The notes under the pieces are model-generated. The model searched no databases and was not told where the DNA came from. It saw only the letters and a list, made by a program, of their open reading frames with translations. This document shows positions 22,933 to 34,622 of a DNA stretch of 64,000 nt, piece by piece. Every line of letters begins with the position of its first letter. Positions within the stretch are counted from its first letter, which is position 1. The translations under genes and the position numbers were made by a program. Origin of the DNA: Stomoxys calcitrans (Eukaryota > Arthropoda > Insecta > Diptera > Muscidae); assembly GCF_963082655.1 (NCBI RefSeq), contig NC_081553.1, forward strand, positions 41,769,812 through 41,833,811. Direction: 5' to 3'.

Positions 22933-23165
22933 AGGTGGCAAAATATCGATGGCACTTTCGATATTATCGATATTTAATTTTTGGGCTGAATATCGATTAA
23001 TATTTTTCGAAACTATCGGCAGAGTTAAATGTTTTACACAATTGAACAAAAATAAACGATTCGACACTGAATGTGTGCGCCTATAGAGGGCGCATTTTTC
23101 GACTGATGTTTCAACCGATTTTCATGGTGGGTATCCAAAGTTCTGCCCGGCCGAACTTAATTGCT
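22933..23165. repeat. Dispersed repeat copy 2, with R153 5' end in reverse
   Basis: 22935-23100 is the second copy of the repeat at 461-635. It is followed by CATGGTGGGTATCC and GCCCGGCCGAACTTAA, the reverse complement of the R153-family left end (compare 59105-59170). The two may be parts of one composite element. Confidence 0.6.
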
Positions 23166-23440
23166 TTTTTACTTGTTACTTCTCATTTTTGTTTGAAATA
23201 TATGTGGTGAGAAATTAACGATAGCAAACGATATTAATTATTAGAAATAACGAATGTTGCGATTATCGATAGTTTGTCAGGTCTACCTTGAATGCCAAGA
23301 CCATCAAGATTTTATGTACTTTTTAATGTAGGTTCTCTGATCGATAGTTCGAAGTATAACAAATGGATTTAAAACACCCTCAATCCTATATCGGTGGTTA
23401 TAAACATTTTTAGATTTCAGAAATTATTTTTTTTACTCAC

Positions 23441-23598
23441 CTGTTCATGCGTGGTGGCATTTGTTAATGGATTACCCGTTACTAGAAGTACATCCTGCGG
23501 AAATGGTGATAATGACGGTGATGGTTGCAAACGTGGACTAGCTGAGATCGATGGTGATGGACTGGGCGTTAGAAACGGACCCGGAGGAGACAATATTC
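23441..23598 (-). CDS. Bicra: Bicra/GLTSCR1 orthologue, first visible coding exon
   Basis: This is the most upstream exon of the gene that can be recognised. It is bounded by a 'ttttgcag' acceptor (AG at 23600-23599) and a 'cag|gtgagt' donor (GT at 23440-23439). It begins with the last two bases of a split codon, then encodes 52 residues rich in Pro and Ser (PGPFLTPSPSPSISASPR and similar) and ends in phase 0 on Gln. The phase matches the next exon exactly. There is no in-frame methionine that could be a start, so at least one further exon lies to the right, in or beyond this window. The exon is assigned to this gene by splice-site quality, phase and composition, not by domain homology. It could be alternatively used. 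Confidence 0.75.
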
Positions 23599-24298
23599 CT
23601 GCAAAACAAAAAAAAAAAAAAAGAGAAAACAAATAGCAATTAGTAAATGTTTTCCACGAAAAAAAAGAAAAAAAAATATAGTATGTACCTAAAAGTTAAG
23701 GTGAGACTGTAATGAGCAGCAAGGACCATCTAGGTCATATGCTTTTAATGTAATTGCGTCTTATTTCTTTATTCATTGCTATGACATTCAGCCAATGTTA
23801 AAAATACTTATAAACGAATTCTTAGAAATTGGTTTCATTTTGCAAAAGGCTTTCGTTCGCAACCGTTTCTGTTGCAAAACATTAATTATGTATGTAGAGT
23901 AGAGTGTTTTTCTTATTTTCTGCTGGGTTTTTCTTTATATTTATACAGGCAACATAAAATACAAGCTTCTTATTTTCTATGACACTTTTGTTAAGAGGAG
24001 ACAAACAGACAGACGGACATCAACATCAAAGCTATACCTCTGATATTTTCATAGATGCTGCTACAGCTACTGCTGCTCAACACACAATAAGGAAATTTCT
24101 TAGAAAAAAGAGGAAGTTGTTTGATATGAGCATCCATGTGTAGTTAAATATTTATTTATGTGGCGAAAATATACACAGAGAAAAGTTTTCTCAAAATTCA
24201 GTGGAATGTAAAAGATCCCCCGAAACCTTTATCAAATACATGCCTAATCATGGATATGTGGATAAAGCTGGAAAATGTGCTAAAAATTAAGTTATCTA

Positions 24299-24535
24299 TT
24301 GGGTTACCCAAAAAGTAATTGCGGATTTTTCATATAGTCGGCGTTGACAAATTTTTTCACAGCTTGTGACTCTGTGATTGCATTCTTTCTTCTGTCAGTT
24401 ATCAGCTGTTACTTTTAGCTTGCTTTAGAAAAAAAGTGTAAAAAAGTATATTTGATTAAAGTTCATTCTAAGTTTTATTAAAAATGCATTTACTTTCTTT
24501 TAAAAAAATCCGCAATTACTTTTTGGGCAACCCAA
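24299..24535. mobile_element. mariner-type MITE, copy B
   Basis: This is a full-length 237-bp copy of the element at 9291-9527, with TA at 24297-24298 and 24536-24537. One substitution is visible in the left inverted end (GGGTTACCC instead of GGGTTGCCC). Confidence 0.92.
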
Positions 24536-24762
24536 TAATTGCCACTAAGGCGTGAATTTCGTTAAATCGAGTTTTTTTACACGTCCACCATGGCGTTTGG
24601 CAATGTTGCCAACGTTTTATCCTTATAACGACTGATGTTGCGATACACAAACATTTTGTTCACTTTGAGGTGTTTGAGTTCGCCATCAATAGCCGGTTGT
24701 CATTTTCCAAGCCAAACATGCATACACACTAATTACGTTTGAACTCCATCACGTATAGATTT

Positions 24763-25100
24763 CTTTTTATACCCACCACTATAGGATGGGGGTATACTAA
24801 TCTAGTCATTCCGTTTGTAACACCTCGAAATATTGATCTAGGATCCCATAAAGTATATATATTCTTGATCGTCTTGATATTCTTGATCGCCTCGTCTATT
24901 CAATCCGTCTGTCGAAATCACGATAGCGGTCGAATGCGTAAAGCTAGCCGCTTGAAATTTTGCACAGATACTAAGTATTGATGTAGGTCGTTGAGGATTG
25001 CAAATGGGTCATATCTGTTCATATTTGGCTACAGCTTCCATATAATCCGATCTTCCGATTTGACTTTTTAAATCCCTGGAAGCCGCAATTTTTGTCCATC
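24763..25100 (-). repeat. R153-family repeat, reverse, truncated
   Basis: It begins TTTATACCCACCACTATAGG, then CATTCCGTTTGTAACACC, ATATATTCTTGATCGTC and TCAATCCGTCTGTCGAAATC. This is the family tail in reverse, followed by part of one internal unit. It stops near 25100. Confidence 0.85.
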
Positions 25101-25269
25101 CCACACTCTCTTTTCAACCCAACCTTACCTAATTTTGCTGCTATTTCAGCGGTAGTTCTGCTATTATAGCAAAATGTTTGGAAGTGTAGAATAGCAGGCC
25201 GACTGATGAAAAGTCTGTTTGCTAAAACAGCAGTAAAATGTTTGCTAATCTGTTTTGGAATTGGAATCT

Positions 25270-26085
25270 AATTGGAAAATCTATAACACGGTTTATCTTC
25301 AGTGTCAACAGCAATGTTGTGAAGTGCGAAAGAGAAGATCGATCTGGAAGTTCCTCCCATTCTTGGCCTCAATAGTCGCTACTCTCCGCCCAATGTCCAG
25401 AAAACGGGAACTATAAGAATTTCCAGGTTGAGAACCTGGCTCAGGTACTCTACTTGGAGAACCTCAAATTCAATATGCAATCCTCTGCTCGACTAGGAGA
25501 ACCCCATCTTGAATAGGGACAGTGTCCATCGGACACCTGCCGAGTTAAGCTGATCGATATAGCAAATTTATTTGCAGTGTCAAAAGCAATGTCGCAAGAT
25601 GCGTGAGATGGGGAGAGAAGATCGGTCTGAAAGATTCTCCCTTTCGTGGCTGCAGTAGTAGCATCACTTCGCCTATTGTTCAGACACCGGGAACTATAAG
25701 AGTTTGCAGGTTGAAGAGCTTAGGTACTCTACTTGGAAAACCTCATCTTCAACCATATTAGGTGTGGATGCTTCAACTTTAAGATACTCTACTTGGAGAA
25801 TCTCAAATTGAATATGCATTCCACTGCTCGACAAGGAGAACCCAATCTTCAACATAGACAGTGTCCATTTGACACCTGTCGAGCAAGCTGATCGACATAG
25901 CATTGTCGCGAGGTGCGAGAGAGGGAGGGAGAGAAGATCGATCTAAAAGATCCTCCTTTTCTTCAATATTCGCATCACTCCGCTCATTGTTCAGACAACG
26001 GGAATTATAAGATGGTCCAGGTTGAGAACCTTGGTCAGGTACTCTACCTTGAGAACCTCATCTTCCATATACATTGCAACACAGT
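25270..26085. repeat. Tandem repeat, three copies of ~275-315 bp
   Basis: Three successive units share CAATGTTGTGAAGTGCGA-type, GAGAAGATCGATCT, CGGGAACTATAAGA and GGTACTCTACTTGGAGAACC blocks. Anchors are AGTGTCAA at 25301 and 25576, and the CATTGTCGC block near 25901. Divergence is moderate. No coding content is recognised, and the adjoining 26.09-26.83 kb carries nothing I can identify. Confidence 0.8.
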
Positions 26086-26839
26086 TTTTTAACTGCTAAC
26101 TGCGATAATGGCAATCTCGCGAGTTTTAGACAGACCTTGTCCTTTAGCAACAACCAGGGTAGATCCCAATATCGGCGTTTTCACTGGTAAACGCAATCTA
26201 TTCATGGTATTAGTCCTTTTCCGAAAAGGGAATTTGCCTGTCTGGTGGAAGGTGCTATCCAGCGTACAGCTTGCATATTCATCGCATACACCATACTGTA
26301 TCTAACTATGCGTAAGCAACTGGTGGCATCTATTCGACGAAGACGTATTCGGTATGAATGCCTTTTCGTGGCTTGTCCTCAACATCGGATTGGACGAATG
26401 ACTCATTTTTGCTCAAGCAACCTAGGAATGCTAAATAAATGTTAAAACCTGGCTTATCGCTTCTTACGAGCGACGAGCGACTGAAGGCTTATCATCGCTT
26501 CTACGGAGTTTAGAGAGTGACCTGACAGTAGAACACAAGCATGGCTTTAGTTTCAATGCTTCTAGCCATAAAGCGAGGAATCTCATCACACCCTTCTGTG
26601 AGTCACGTTGTCTGTGCTGGGACATTAGGCTTCACCTGAGGTATTCAACGAGCTGTCAGAAATCGATCCTCTGCTGTATTAATGCAATTTTTCTCTACAA
26701 CACGTACATCTGAGGGGAGTGATAGTTCACTAAAGCAGAGAATGATTTATTCTCTAAACCCATTACAAACGTCTTTCCTCTGCTTTTCAAATGTCCGTCG
26801 TTTAAAGGTTATGTATTCGGTCATAGAAGGAAATATTTC

Positions 26840-27365
26840 TACTTCAATAGTAACCCGAAAACACAAATCAGATATTTAGTTTTGTGTTTAAGAACTTAGG
26901 GGGAACGCCCCACCCCAAACGGGCAACAAGAGCGATCGGTACAACATAGGACTTAAATGAAAGGTAATTAGGAGTGAAGTAAGAATCTGATATTGAAATT
27001 ATGGCACAAGTGTCAGTGGACCCTCTCCACCGGCAAAATCCCCTAAAACCTGTCTATATTGACCGATCGTTGCAAGATCGGTTACTACTACTACTCAGCG
27101 TTACGGTGGCCTCCACTTTAATAGTAACCCGAAGACACAAATCAGATATTGAGTTTGGTGGTCAAGAAGTTAGGGGGAACGCCCCACCCCAAACGGGCAC
27201 CTAGACCGATCGGTAAAACGTAGGACTTCAATGAAAGGTAATTAGGAGTAACGTACGAATCTGTTATTCAAATTATGGCACAAGTGTCAGGTGACCCGCC
27301 CCACCACCAAAATCTCCTAAAACCTGTCTATATTGACCGATCGTTGCAAGATCGGTTAATATTCA
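26840..27365. repeat. Tandem repeat, two copies of ~274 bp, Helitron-like type
   Basis: Two copies share GTAACCCGAA(A/G)ACACAAATCA (26850 and 27124), GGGGGAACGCCCCACCCCAA and GACCGATCGTTGCAAGATCG. The style (GGGGGNNCGCCCCACCCC, 'gggacttNaatgaaaggta') links it to the G-rich repeats at 32.6-34.5, 56 and 61 kb. Confidence 0.8.
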
Positions 27366-27369
27366 AGAA

Positions 27370-29930
27370 AACCGAGGAAGAATTAGGTTCTGACAAACCG
27401 TGCAAAATCCAGACCACAAACTATACAAGGCGAAACAGACACATAACACTGTGGCGGTGGATTTTGGCCGATCAAGGATTCCAAAAAGTCCAGTGATGTT
27501 TAGAACTGACAGCCATTTATGGAAAACGTTGTCGAAATTATCTGTTTTGGAAAACGATGGGAAAATTTTCTTACTACCTTGATAATTTTTTTTTTCTCAT
27601 TTTCTCAGTGTCTTTAATGTTTGCTTACAGGACTAAAATATTTTTAAAAGCTTTTGGGAGTTCTTAGAACATACATAATATTATTTTGCATCTAACCAAA
27701 CATGAAAAAATTATAAGGATGAAAAGCAAAATAACCTAAATGTTAAAAAAATCCTCATACGGAGTTTTCTTGTTAAAATACATCTAAAAAGTCTTGATTT
27801 GGTTGAAAAAACACCTTTCTTTTGGACTTTTATTTTATTTAATGACACGTAGACTAGTTTGTATTTTATTTGATCAATTGAGCTCCCCTATACATGTAGT
27901 CCCAAGCTAAGGAAGGTTGAAAATTATAGAAAAAAATGCCAACAGAAAATGGAAACGTGAAACAAATAGATGTCATAGAAACCACCTTGGTCGGTAACAT
28001 GAAAAACTCAAGAATCTATGCAGATGATGCTTAACAACAGCAACAACAAATGGCGACTTCATACTGGGAGAAAAGAATGGGGCAATGGGGTCCATCACCA
28101 AAGGCAACGTGACAGCTCTCTGACGATGATGATTATGGCTGAGTGCTGCGAAATAACCATGTGTCGTTCTTCTAAGTCGTTGGAGAAAAAGTCAAACACA
28201 ACCACCCAGCATTCGAGAGTTGCTGGAGTTTTATTTTTAATTCGTTACATTTGACTTTTTTGTCGTCGTTCTGGTTCAAAGTGAAATTAGAGGAGAAGAG
28301 AAAAAAGAAAAGAGAAAAAAGAAAAGAGAAAGAAGAACAGTAGAAAAAACCATGGAATAGACACAGAAAGGACCCTATTGAAGTAAAGTCGACATATAAC
28401 ACTTATTTTATGGAATATTTTTTCTTTTGCCGAGAAAGTGAAAAAAAAACCTATGAAAAAACATAGGACTCCTTAATGGCATTTCTGGTCGCACACAAAC
28501 AAACAGAGCAGCAACCAAGCAAAGGATATGGATTTTTGTTGTTGTTTTTTCTTCTGGTCCATAACATAAAGTTACTCTTCTCAAAGGATGTTTGTATGGA
28601 TGGGTGGTTGGGAGTCCAAAAGCTTGCTGGCATAGAGGTGTTTGGTGTTGGTGGTAGTGATAGTGGTGTCATTGGTTTATGCCTCTATGTGTTGGTGGTT
28701 GATGTTCTTGCTTCCTTTTTATGTCCGTAGAAAACATTGCGCGCTTTATTTTAAGCGCTTCTGTTTGTGTATCTACCCATCATCCGTGTTTCAGTGCACG
28801 GACAGCATATGCAAATTAAGTCCACGAAGCCAACATATACACATTCTTGGTACATAGTTGGAGAGAAAAAAAAACGCCAAGCTGATGTCCTTTTTATGTG
28901 TGCGCGTGTTTTCATAACCACCATCATATTCGCCGCCTGCTTTCCAATTATAAGTTGAATAACATAATAGCAACAACAGCAGCAACAGCAGAGACGACAT
29001 CATCTCTTCATTTTTTATGGGGTGAAAATTGATTTTTATAGTCGTGGCTGCGTGGCTGGTGTTATCGCTTCTTATTCGCCAGCCACGACTAGTGGTCCAT
29101 ATAAGAATATCTATAAAATATCAGCGGAGCAGAAAAAGCTCTTGTTAGAGAGGGGAAAATATTTTTATATGAAAACTTAGAAAACTGATTTTCCTTGAAA
29201 ATTTTAACAAAACCTTTAAACTCAAGAAGTAATTTGTAAGATCGGTTTTAGTAAGTTATTGTCCGATCAAGACCAAAGAGGGAAATAAAAAGTTTTGATT
29301 TACTTGCCAGTCGTTTAAGTGAGAATTTTTGATATCAGCCACTCTCTTTACGGCCAATCGTTTAAGTGCGAATTTTGTTAAACGACCAAGAAAATTTGAT
29401 AACATCATTTCCACTAACGCCATTTCATTTACCAGCCACAAAAAATTAAAACCATATATTTGCATAAAAAGTAAAAAAAAAAAGATGTGACAGATTATTA
29501 TGCTCAAAAGCTAATTCCGACAGGTGGACTAATCGGATAATTGCCACTTTTTGGCTTTTAAATACATTAAAGATAAGTGCGAAAATCGTTTTACTGCCAC
29601 AAAATGTATGCAAAACTTGTTGTGGCAAATAAGTCAAAACTGCCGTGGAGTTACATCTAAATCTGAACCAATTTTTATCAAAACTCATAGCTTTTGTCTT
29701 TGGGACAAAAAAGTGATATATGCATATTTTTAGTTACAAACAAAAAAGACAGACGGACTATCAGCACAGAAAGGATATGCGGACGGACCGACATGCCAAA
29801 GCCGAATGAGCAAGAACTAATGAGTCGAACTACACATTTTACACAGCTACAGTAGTGGTGCAAGGTACAGTTTGAGGTTTTGTAATAAATTCCATATAAA
29901 TGTATACTTAGTTTACCAATTTCATCCTAC
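27370..29930. other. No gene recognised; probably intron or intergenic
   Basis: This is unique-looking AT-rich sequence. It includes a purine-only tract at about 28290-28345 (GAGAAAAAAGAAAAGAG type) and a 12-bp perfect hairpin at 29039-29091. Small open frames are short and without recognisable motifs. Confidence 0.4.
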
Positions 29931-29942
29931 TCAATAGATCGC

Positions 29943-30045
29943 CTGGGTTCGAATCCTGGCGTTATCATCAGAAAAATTGTTCAGCGGTAGTTTTCCCCTG
30001 TTCCTTAGTGGAATGTTCATGGGTAAGTTTGCATTCCCATGTTTC
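29943..30045 (+). mobile_element. tRNA-derived SINE, internally deleted copy
   Basis: It starts within the SINE head at CGCCTGGGTTCGAATCCTGG (B box), continues to CAGCGGTAGTTTTCCCC, then jumps to the SINE 3' end (CTGTTCCTTAGTGGAATGTT). The A box and middle are missing. Confidence 0.75.
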
Positions 30046-30142
30046 TCTGGCTTTCCCTTGGCTTGGTAGTAGAACATTATATGGACTTTAGAAATAGCGT
30101 CCACCAGACTACAAAATCATTGGCTTTGCTGCTCCATATATA

Positions 30143-30379
30143 TTGGGTTGCCCAAAAAGTAATTGCGGATTTTTCATATAGTCGGCGTTGACAAATTTTT
30201 TCACAGCTTGTGACTCTGTAATTGCATTCTTTCTTCTGTCAGTTATCAGCTGTTACTTTTAGCTAGCTTTAGAAAAAAAAGTGTAAAAAAGTATATTTGA
30301 TTAAAGTTCATTCTAAGTTTTATTAAAAATGCATTTACTTTCTTTTAAAAAATCCGCAATTACTTTTTGGGCAACCCAA
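30143..30379. mobile_element. mariner-type MITE, copy C
   Basis: A full-length 237-bp copy with perfect-looking inverted ends and TA at 30141-30142 and 30380-30381. It inserted into the ATATAT run next to the R153-family repeat that begins at 30381. Confidence 0.93.
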
Positions 30380-30380
30380 T

Positions 30381-31455
30381 ATATTCTTGATCGTCATGCC
30401 ATTTCAAGTCGATCTAGCCATGTCCGTCCGTCTGTCGAAATCACGCTTACTTTCGAAGCAGTAAAGCTAGGCGCTTGAAATTTTAAACAAATACTTTGTG
30501 TAGGTCGGTTGGGATTGTAAATGGGCCAAATCGGTCAATGTTTTGATATGGCTGCCAGATAAACCAATCTTGGCTGTTGACTTCTTGAGCCTCTAGAGGG
30601 CGCAATTCTTGTCCGATTTGACTGAAATTTTGCACATGGTGTTTTGGTATCACTTCCACGAACTGTACTAAGTATGGCGTAAATCGGTACATAACCTCAT
30701 ATAGCTGCCATATAAACTGATCTGGAATCTTGTCATCTTCAGCTTTTAGAGGCCGCAATTTTTATCCAATTTGGCTGTAATTTTGCACGTGGTGTTTTGG
30801 TATCACTTCCAACAACTGTACTAATTACGATTAAAATCGGTTTATAATCTGGTATAGCTACCATATAAACCGATCTTGGATCTTGACTGCTTCAGCCGCT
30901 AAAGGGCGCATTTCATATCCGATTTAGTTGAAATTTTGCATGAGGTGTTTTGCTATGACTTACAATACCTATGCTAAGTATGGCGCAAATCGGTCCATAA
31001 CCTAATATAGCTGCCATATAAACCGATCTGGGTTCTTGACTTTTTGAGCCTCTAGAGGGCGCAATTCTCATCCGATTTGGCAGAAATTTTGTGTAACGGC
31101 TTCTCCCATGACCTTCAACATTCGTGTCTAATATGGTCTGAATTAATGTATAGCTTGATACAGCTCCCATATAAACCCATCTCCCGAGTTTGCTTTTTTG
31201 GCCCCTACATACACAAAACACAATGACTTCTATTTACAATGTGCAGCATTTAATTCATTTATGGTCCAAATCGGACTATAACATGATATAGGTCCAATAG
31301 CATTACAGTTCATATTCAATAGTCTTTGTTTGCCTAAAAAGAGATACCGTGCAATGAACTCGACAAATGCGATCCATAGGCATATAAAATTCGGCAGGGC
31401 CGAATATAAGATTCGGCCGGGCCGAATATAAGATTCGAGGGCCGAATCTTATATA
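30381..31455 (-). repeat. R153-family repeat, reverse, near complete internal region
   Basis: It starts with TATTCTTGATCGTCATGCC and TCCGTCCGTCTGTCGAAATC, then several units with 'gcgcaattctNatccgatttggc' and CATATAAACCGATCT at about 145-155 bp spacing. It ends with GCCGAATATAAGATTCGG near 31400-31455, where the end sequence is duplicated and then inverted, forming a hairpin. Confidence 0.85.
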
Positions 31456-31459
31456 CCCT

Positions 31460-32600
31460 TGATACTATCTTATTGTGTGTTGTAATTAAATCACAACTGG
31501 AAATGATTCTGGGACAATCGGCATGCCCTTTTGGGTGTAATCAAAAACTCTACAATTAATAATACCCTCGTACCGTTTTAGTGATGAAAAAAGCCAATTT
31601 TCATTTATATATATATATATATATATAATGCCAATTACCTATTCATAGTTTCCCTTGATTTTCACTGACCTCTTGAATACTATGAAATTCATTCAAATGA
31701 CTGCAAGCCGTTATGCTTTAAGAGCAAACGTTCCTTTTTGGATTTATTTCATATTTTTAAAATTATCATACAACTATAAAAGATTATGCAAATGCTTATT
31801 CATAGTATCCTTTACGATATTGACTTTTAATTTCCCTCTGATATATGTTTGCCAGTTTTCTGTATCAGTAAGAGGATGAAAAATAAAACAAACAAAAACC
31901 ATGAATAAGACCATACACGATGTTGTCCTTTGAAAGATTTTAAGCACATATACAAAAGTACATATATAGGGTGGCTCATATAGAGATTTATATTTGAAAC
32001 ACACCTTAATTGAGCTTTGTAATCTGTCACAAATATTCTGCAATTTTTGGTCTACGGAAATGCATTGAAAATTTGGATCGACAGAGAGGACAGATCCAGC
32101 AGTCGCCATATCAATGAATTATGAGACTCTTTTATTTACCGAAATGTTCAGAAGTTTCCATAAGAACAAAATCATTGAAGACCAGTAATCCGTTTAGGTG
32201 ACAAAAATAAAAAAAAAACTTTTTCATAGGCCTCCCTTTATTTGGCTTTATTTGCAAGTGTTACTATGAATTCACAGATTATAAAATCTAAAAACAAAAT
32301 CTAAAAGAATAAGTAGCCTAAGATAATATAAAACCATTGGAAATTGGAATTTATAAGTAGCTTAAAATTGCTGTGTTTTAAGGCTTCAATAAGAACAAGA
32401 AATAATCAAACATTTGAAATGACCTTAAGGCCACCTTTGGCCTTTTTAAGTAGCTTAAGTAAATGTGTTTTAAATGTCAAATGGGCTTCGCAGAACAACA
32501 ACCATTTGTGCACCCAAACTCTAGACTTGTTAGGCGTTTACAACCTTTATTGCAACAGTGTGGTGCTTTGTACCTTTGACTCATCACTATTCGAATTTGC
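31460..32600. other. No gene recognised; includes (TA)n tract
   Basis: A TA microsatellite lies at about 31604-31626. The rest is AT-rich with only short unsupported open frames. A scrap of the R153 tail (CATTCCGTTTGTAACACCTC) is at 32605-32630. Confidence 0.4.
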
Positions 32601-32631
32601 CATCTCATTCCGTTTGTAACACCTCGAAATA

Positions 32632-34511
32632 TCTTTTGTGACACCATTAAGGATTTGTGTTTGTTTGTAGGTTTGTTTATTGTTTGTGTGTTCCTTATAG
32701 ACACAGAAACGGCTGAACCGATTTTCTTGAAATGTTCACAGATGGTGCATAATGATTCCGTGGTGAAAATATAGTACTACATTTTTTGATGTCTGAAGGG
32801 GGGCGGACCCTCCCCCTTACCCTAATTTTCAGAAACGTCAGATCTTGGAGATGTGTGGTGCGATTTAAGTGAAATTTTGTGTGGTCTCTTATATCCCCCT
32901 AAAAATAAAAATTTGGTATCCAAATATCGGATGGGGTACCTAGGGGGGCTGCCCCACTCTAAAACCCAACAAACATATATTTAGACCAATCACGCGAATA
33001 TGGGACTCAAATGAAAGGTATTTAGGATGAGAAAACGTTTCGGATATCCAATTGTCGGAGCAAGTGCTAGGGGGACCACCCCAAGCCCCAAAACACCCCT
33101 AAATCGGACATATTTACCGACCATGACAATATGGGACTCAAATGAAAGGTATTTGCGAGTAGAATATGAATCAGATATCCAAATGTGGGACCACGTTTTT
33201 GGGGGTCACCCCTTTCCCAAAACACCCCCCAAACAGGACTTTTTTTACTGATCGAGGGTATATGGGGCTTAAATAAAAGGTATTTAAATGTAGAATACGA
33301 ATCTGATATCCAAATATGGGACCAAGTCTTTGGGAGGCCGCCTCTCTCCAAAAACATCCCCCAAAGGGGACAAATTTACGACCATAGCAATATGGGGCTC
33401 AAATGAAAGGTCTTTGGGAGAAAAGTACGAATTTGATATCAATATTTGGGAAAAGTATCTATGGGGCCACCCCACCCCCACAACACCACCCAAATAGGAA
33501 GTATTTGCTGACTATTGAAATGTGAGGCTCAAATAAGAGGGTTTTAAAGTGAAACATGAATCCGATATATATTTCAAGATCAACTCACTGAGTGACCGCC
33601 CATCCCCCAAAACACCACCCAAGCCGGTCATGTTTGCCGACTATGGAAATATGGGGCTCAAATTAAAGGTATGTGGGAGTAGACCACGTATCTGATATCA
33701 ACATTAGGGACCAACTGTCTAGCGGACGTCCCACCACCATAACAACCCCCAAATAGGACGTATTTGCTCACCAAGACAATTTGGGTCTTAAAGAGATTGC
33801 AACTAAATATTCATAGTTTTTAGGGCCAATACCCCAAACCGGACATATTTGTTGACTTTTGCAATAAGGAGTTCAAATGAGATTAGAAAACGAATTTGAT
33901 TTTGAGACCAATGGCAAAATGGAGCTCAAATAAATGATGTATAGATATATGAGAATAGAACACGTTGCTGATATATTTTCCGGGCATAGTGTCTGGGGGC
34001 CCAACCCAATCCCCAAAACACCCCTAAATCGGGCATATTTACCGACCATGTCAATGTGGAGCTTAAATTAAAGGTATTGGGGGGTAGAGCAAGAATTTAT
34101 ACCCATTTTCGGGACCAATTTTCTGGGGGTCTACCCCTTTCCCAAAATACCCCACAAGCAGCAATTTTTTAGTGACCATCACAATATGGGGCTCAAATAA
34201 AGGTATTTGGGAGTAGAATGCGAATTTGATATCCAAATTTAGGAACATGTATTTAGGGCATCACCCCTTTCCCAAAACACCCCCAAAGGGGAAAAATTTT
34301 TCGACCCTTCCAATATGTGGCTCCAATGAAAGGTATTTGAGATTAGAAAACGAATTTGATAACCTATATATATAACCCAAGCGATATGCTATTTTCGTAG
34401 CATGGTATTTCACGAAAAGCCCTTTAATTGTCGAAAATAAATATTCAAAGAAAACTTTTGTTCCATATAAAGTAAAAGAAGGCGCAGCGGATCGGGCCCG
34501 GGTCAGCTAGT
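32632..34511 (+). mobile_element. Helitron-like non-autonomous element with ~130-bp G-rich tandem units
   Basis: It begins with GGCTGAACCGATTTTCTTGA near 32710 and a GGGGGGCGGACCCTCCCCCT block. It continues as about ten degenerate units of 'cNgacNatNgcaatatgggNctcaaatgaaaggtatt', 'gatatccaaatNtgggacca' and CCCCAAAACACCCC. The end is CGGGCCCGGGTCAGCTAG followed by T (34493-34511), fitting the Helitron 3' rule (short palindrome then CTRR, insertion before T). No Rep/helicase coding is present. Assignment to Helitrons is inference. Confidence 0.6.
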
Positions 34512-34516
34512 ACATA

Positions 34517-34622
34517 TATATATATATTTTGGATCGTCTCGAAATTCTGAGTCGATCTAGCCATGTCCGTCCGTCCGTCTCTCCATCCATCCTTCTGTCG
34601 AAATGTCTGTCAAAACTAGGCT
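34517..34622 (-). repeat. R153-family tail fragment, reverse
   Basis: TATATTTTGGATCGTCTCG, GTCGATCTAGCCATGTCC and CCGTCCGTCTCTCC, CTTCTGTCGAAATG mark the reverse tail of the R153 family directly beyond the Helitron-like end. 34.62-35.56 kb holds nothing recognised. Confidence 0.7.

Larger units (their letters stand above)
19127..23440 (-). other. 4.3-kb intron of Bicra with nested repeats
   Basis: The intron lies between the first two visible coding exons. It contains a TATCGATA-rich repeat stretch (about 19.30-20.75 kb), a broken mariner 5' end (about 21.05-21.40 kb), an array of roughly 150-bp repeat units (about 21.40-22.18 kb) and a repeat at 22.93-23.17 kb. No additional exon was recognised inside it. 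Confidence 0.8.
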
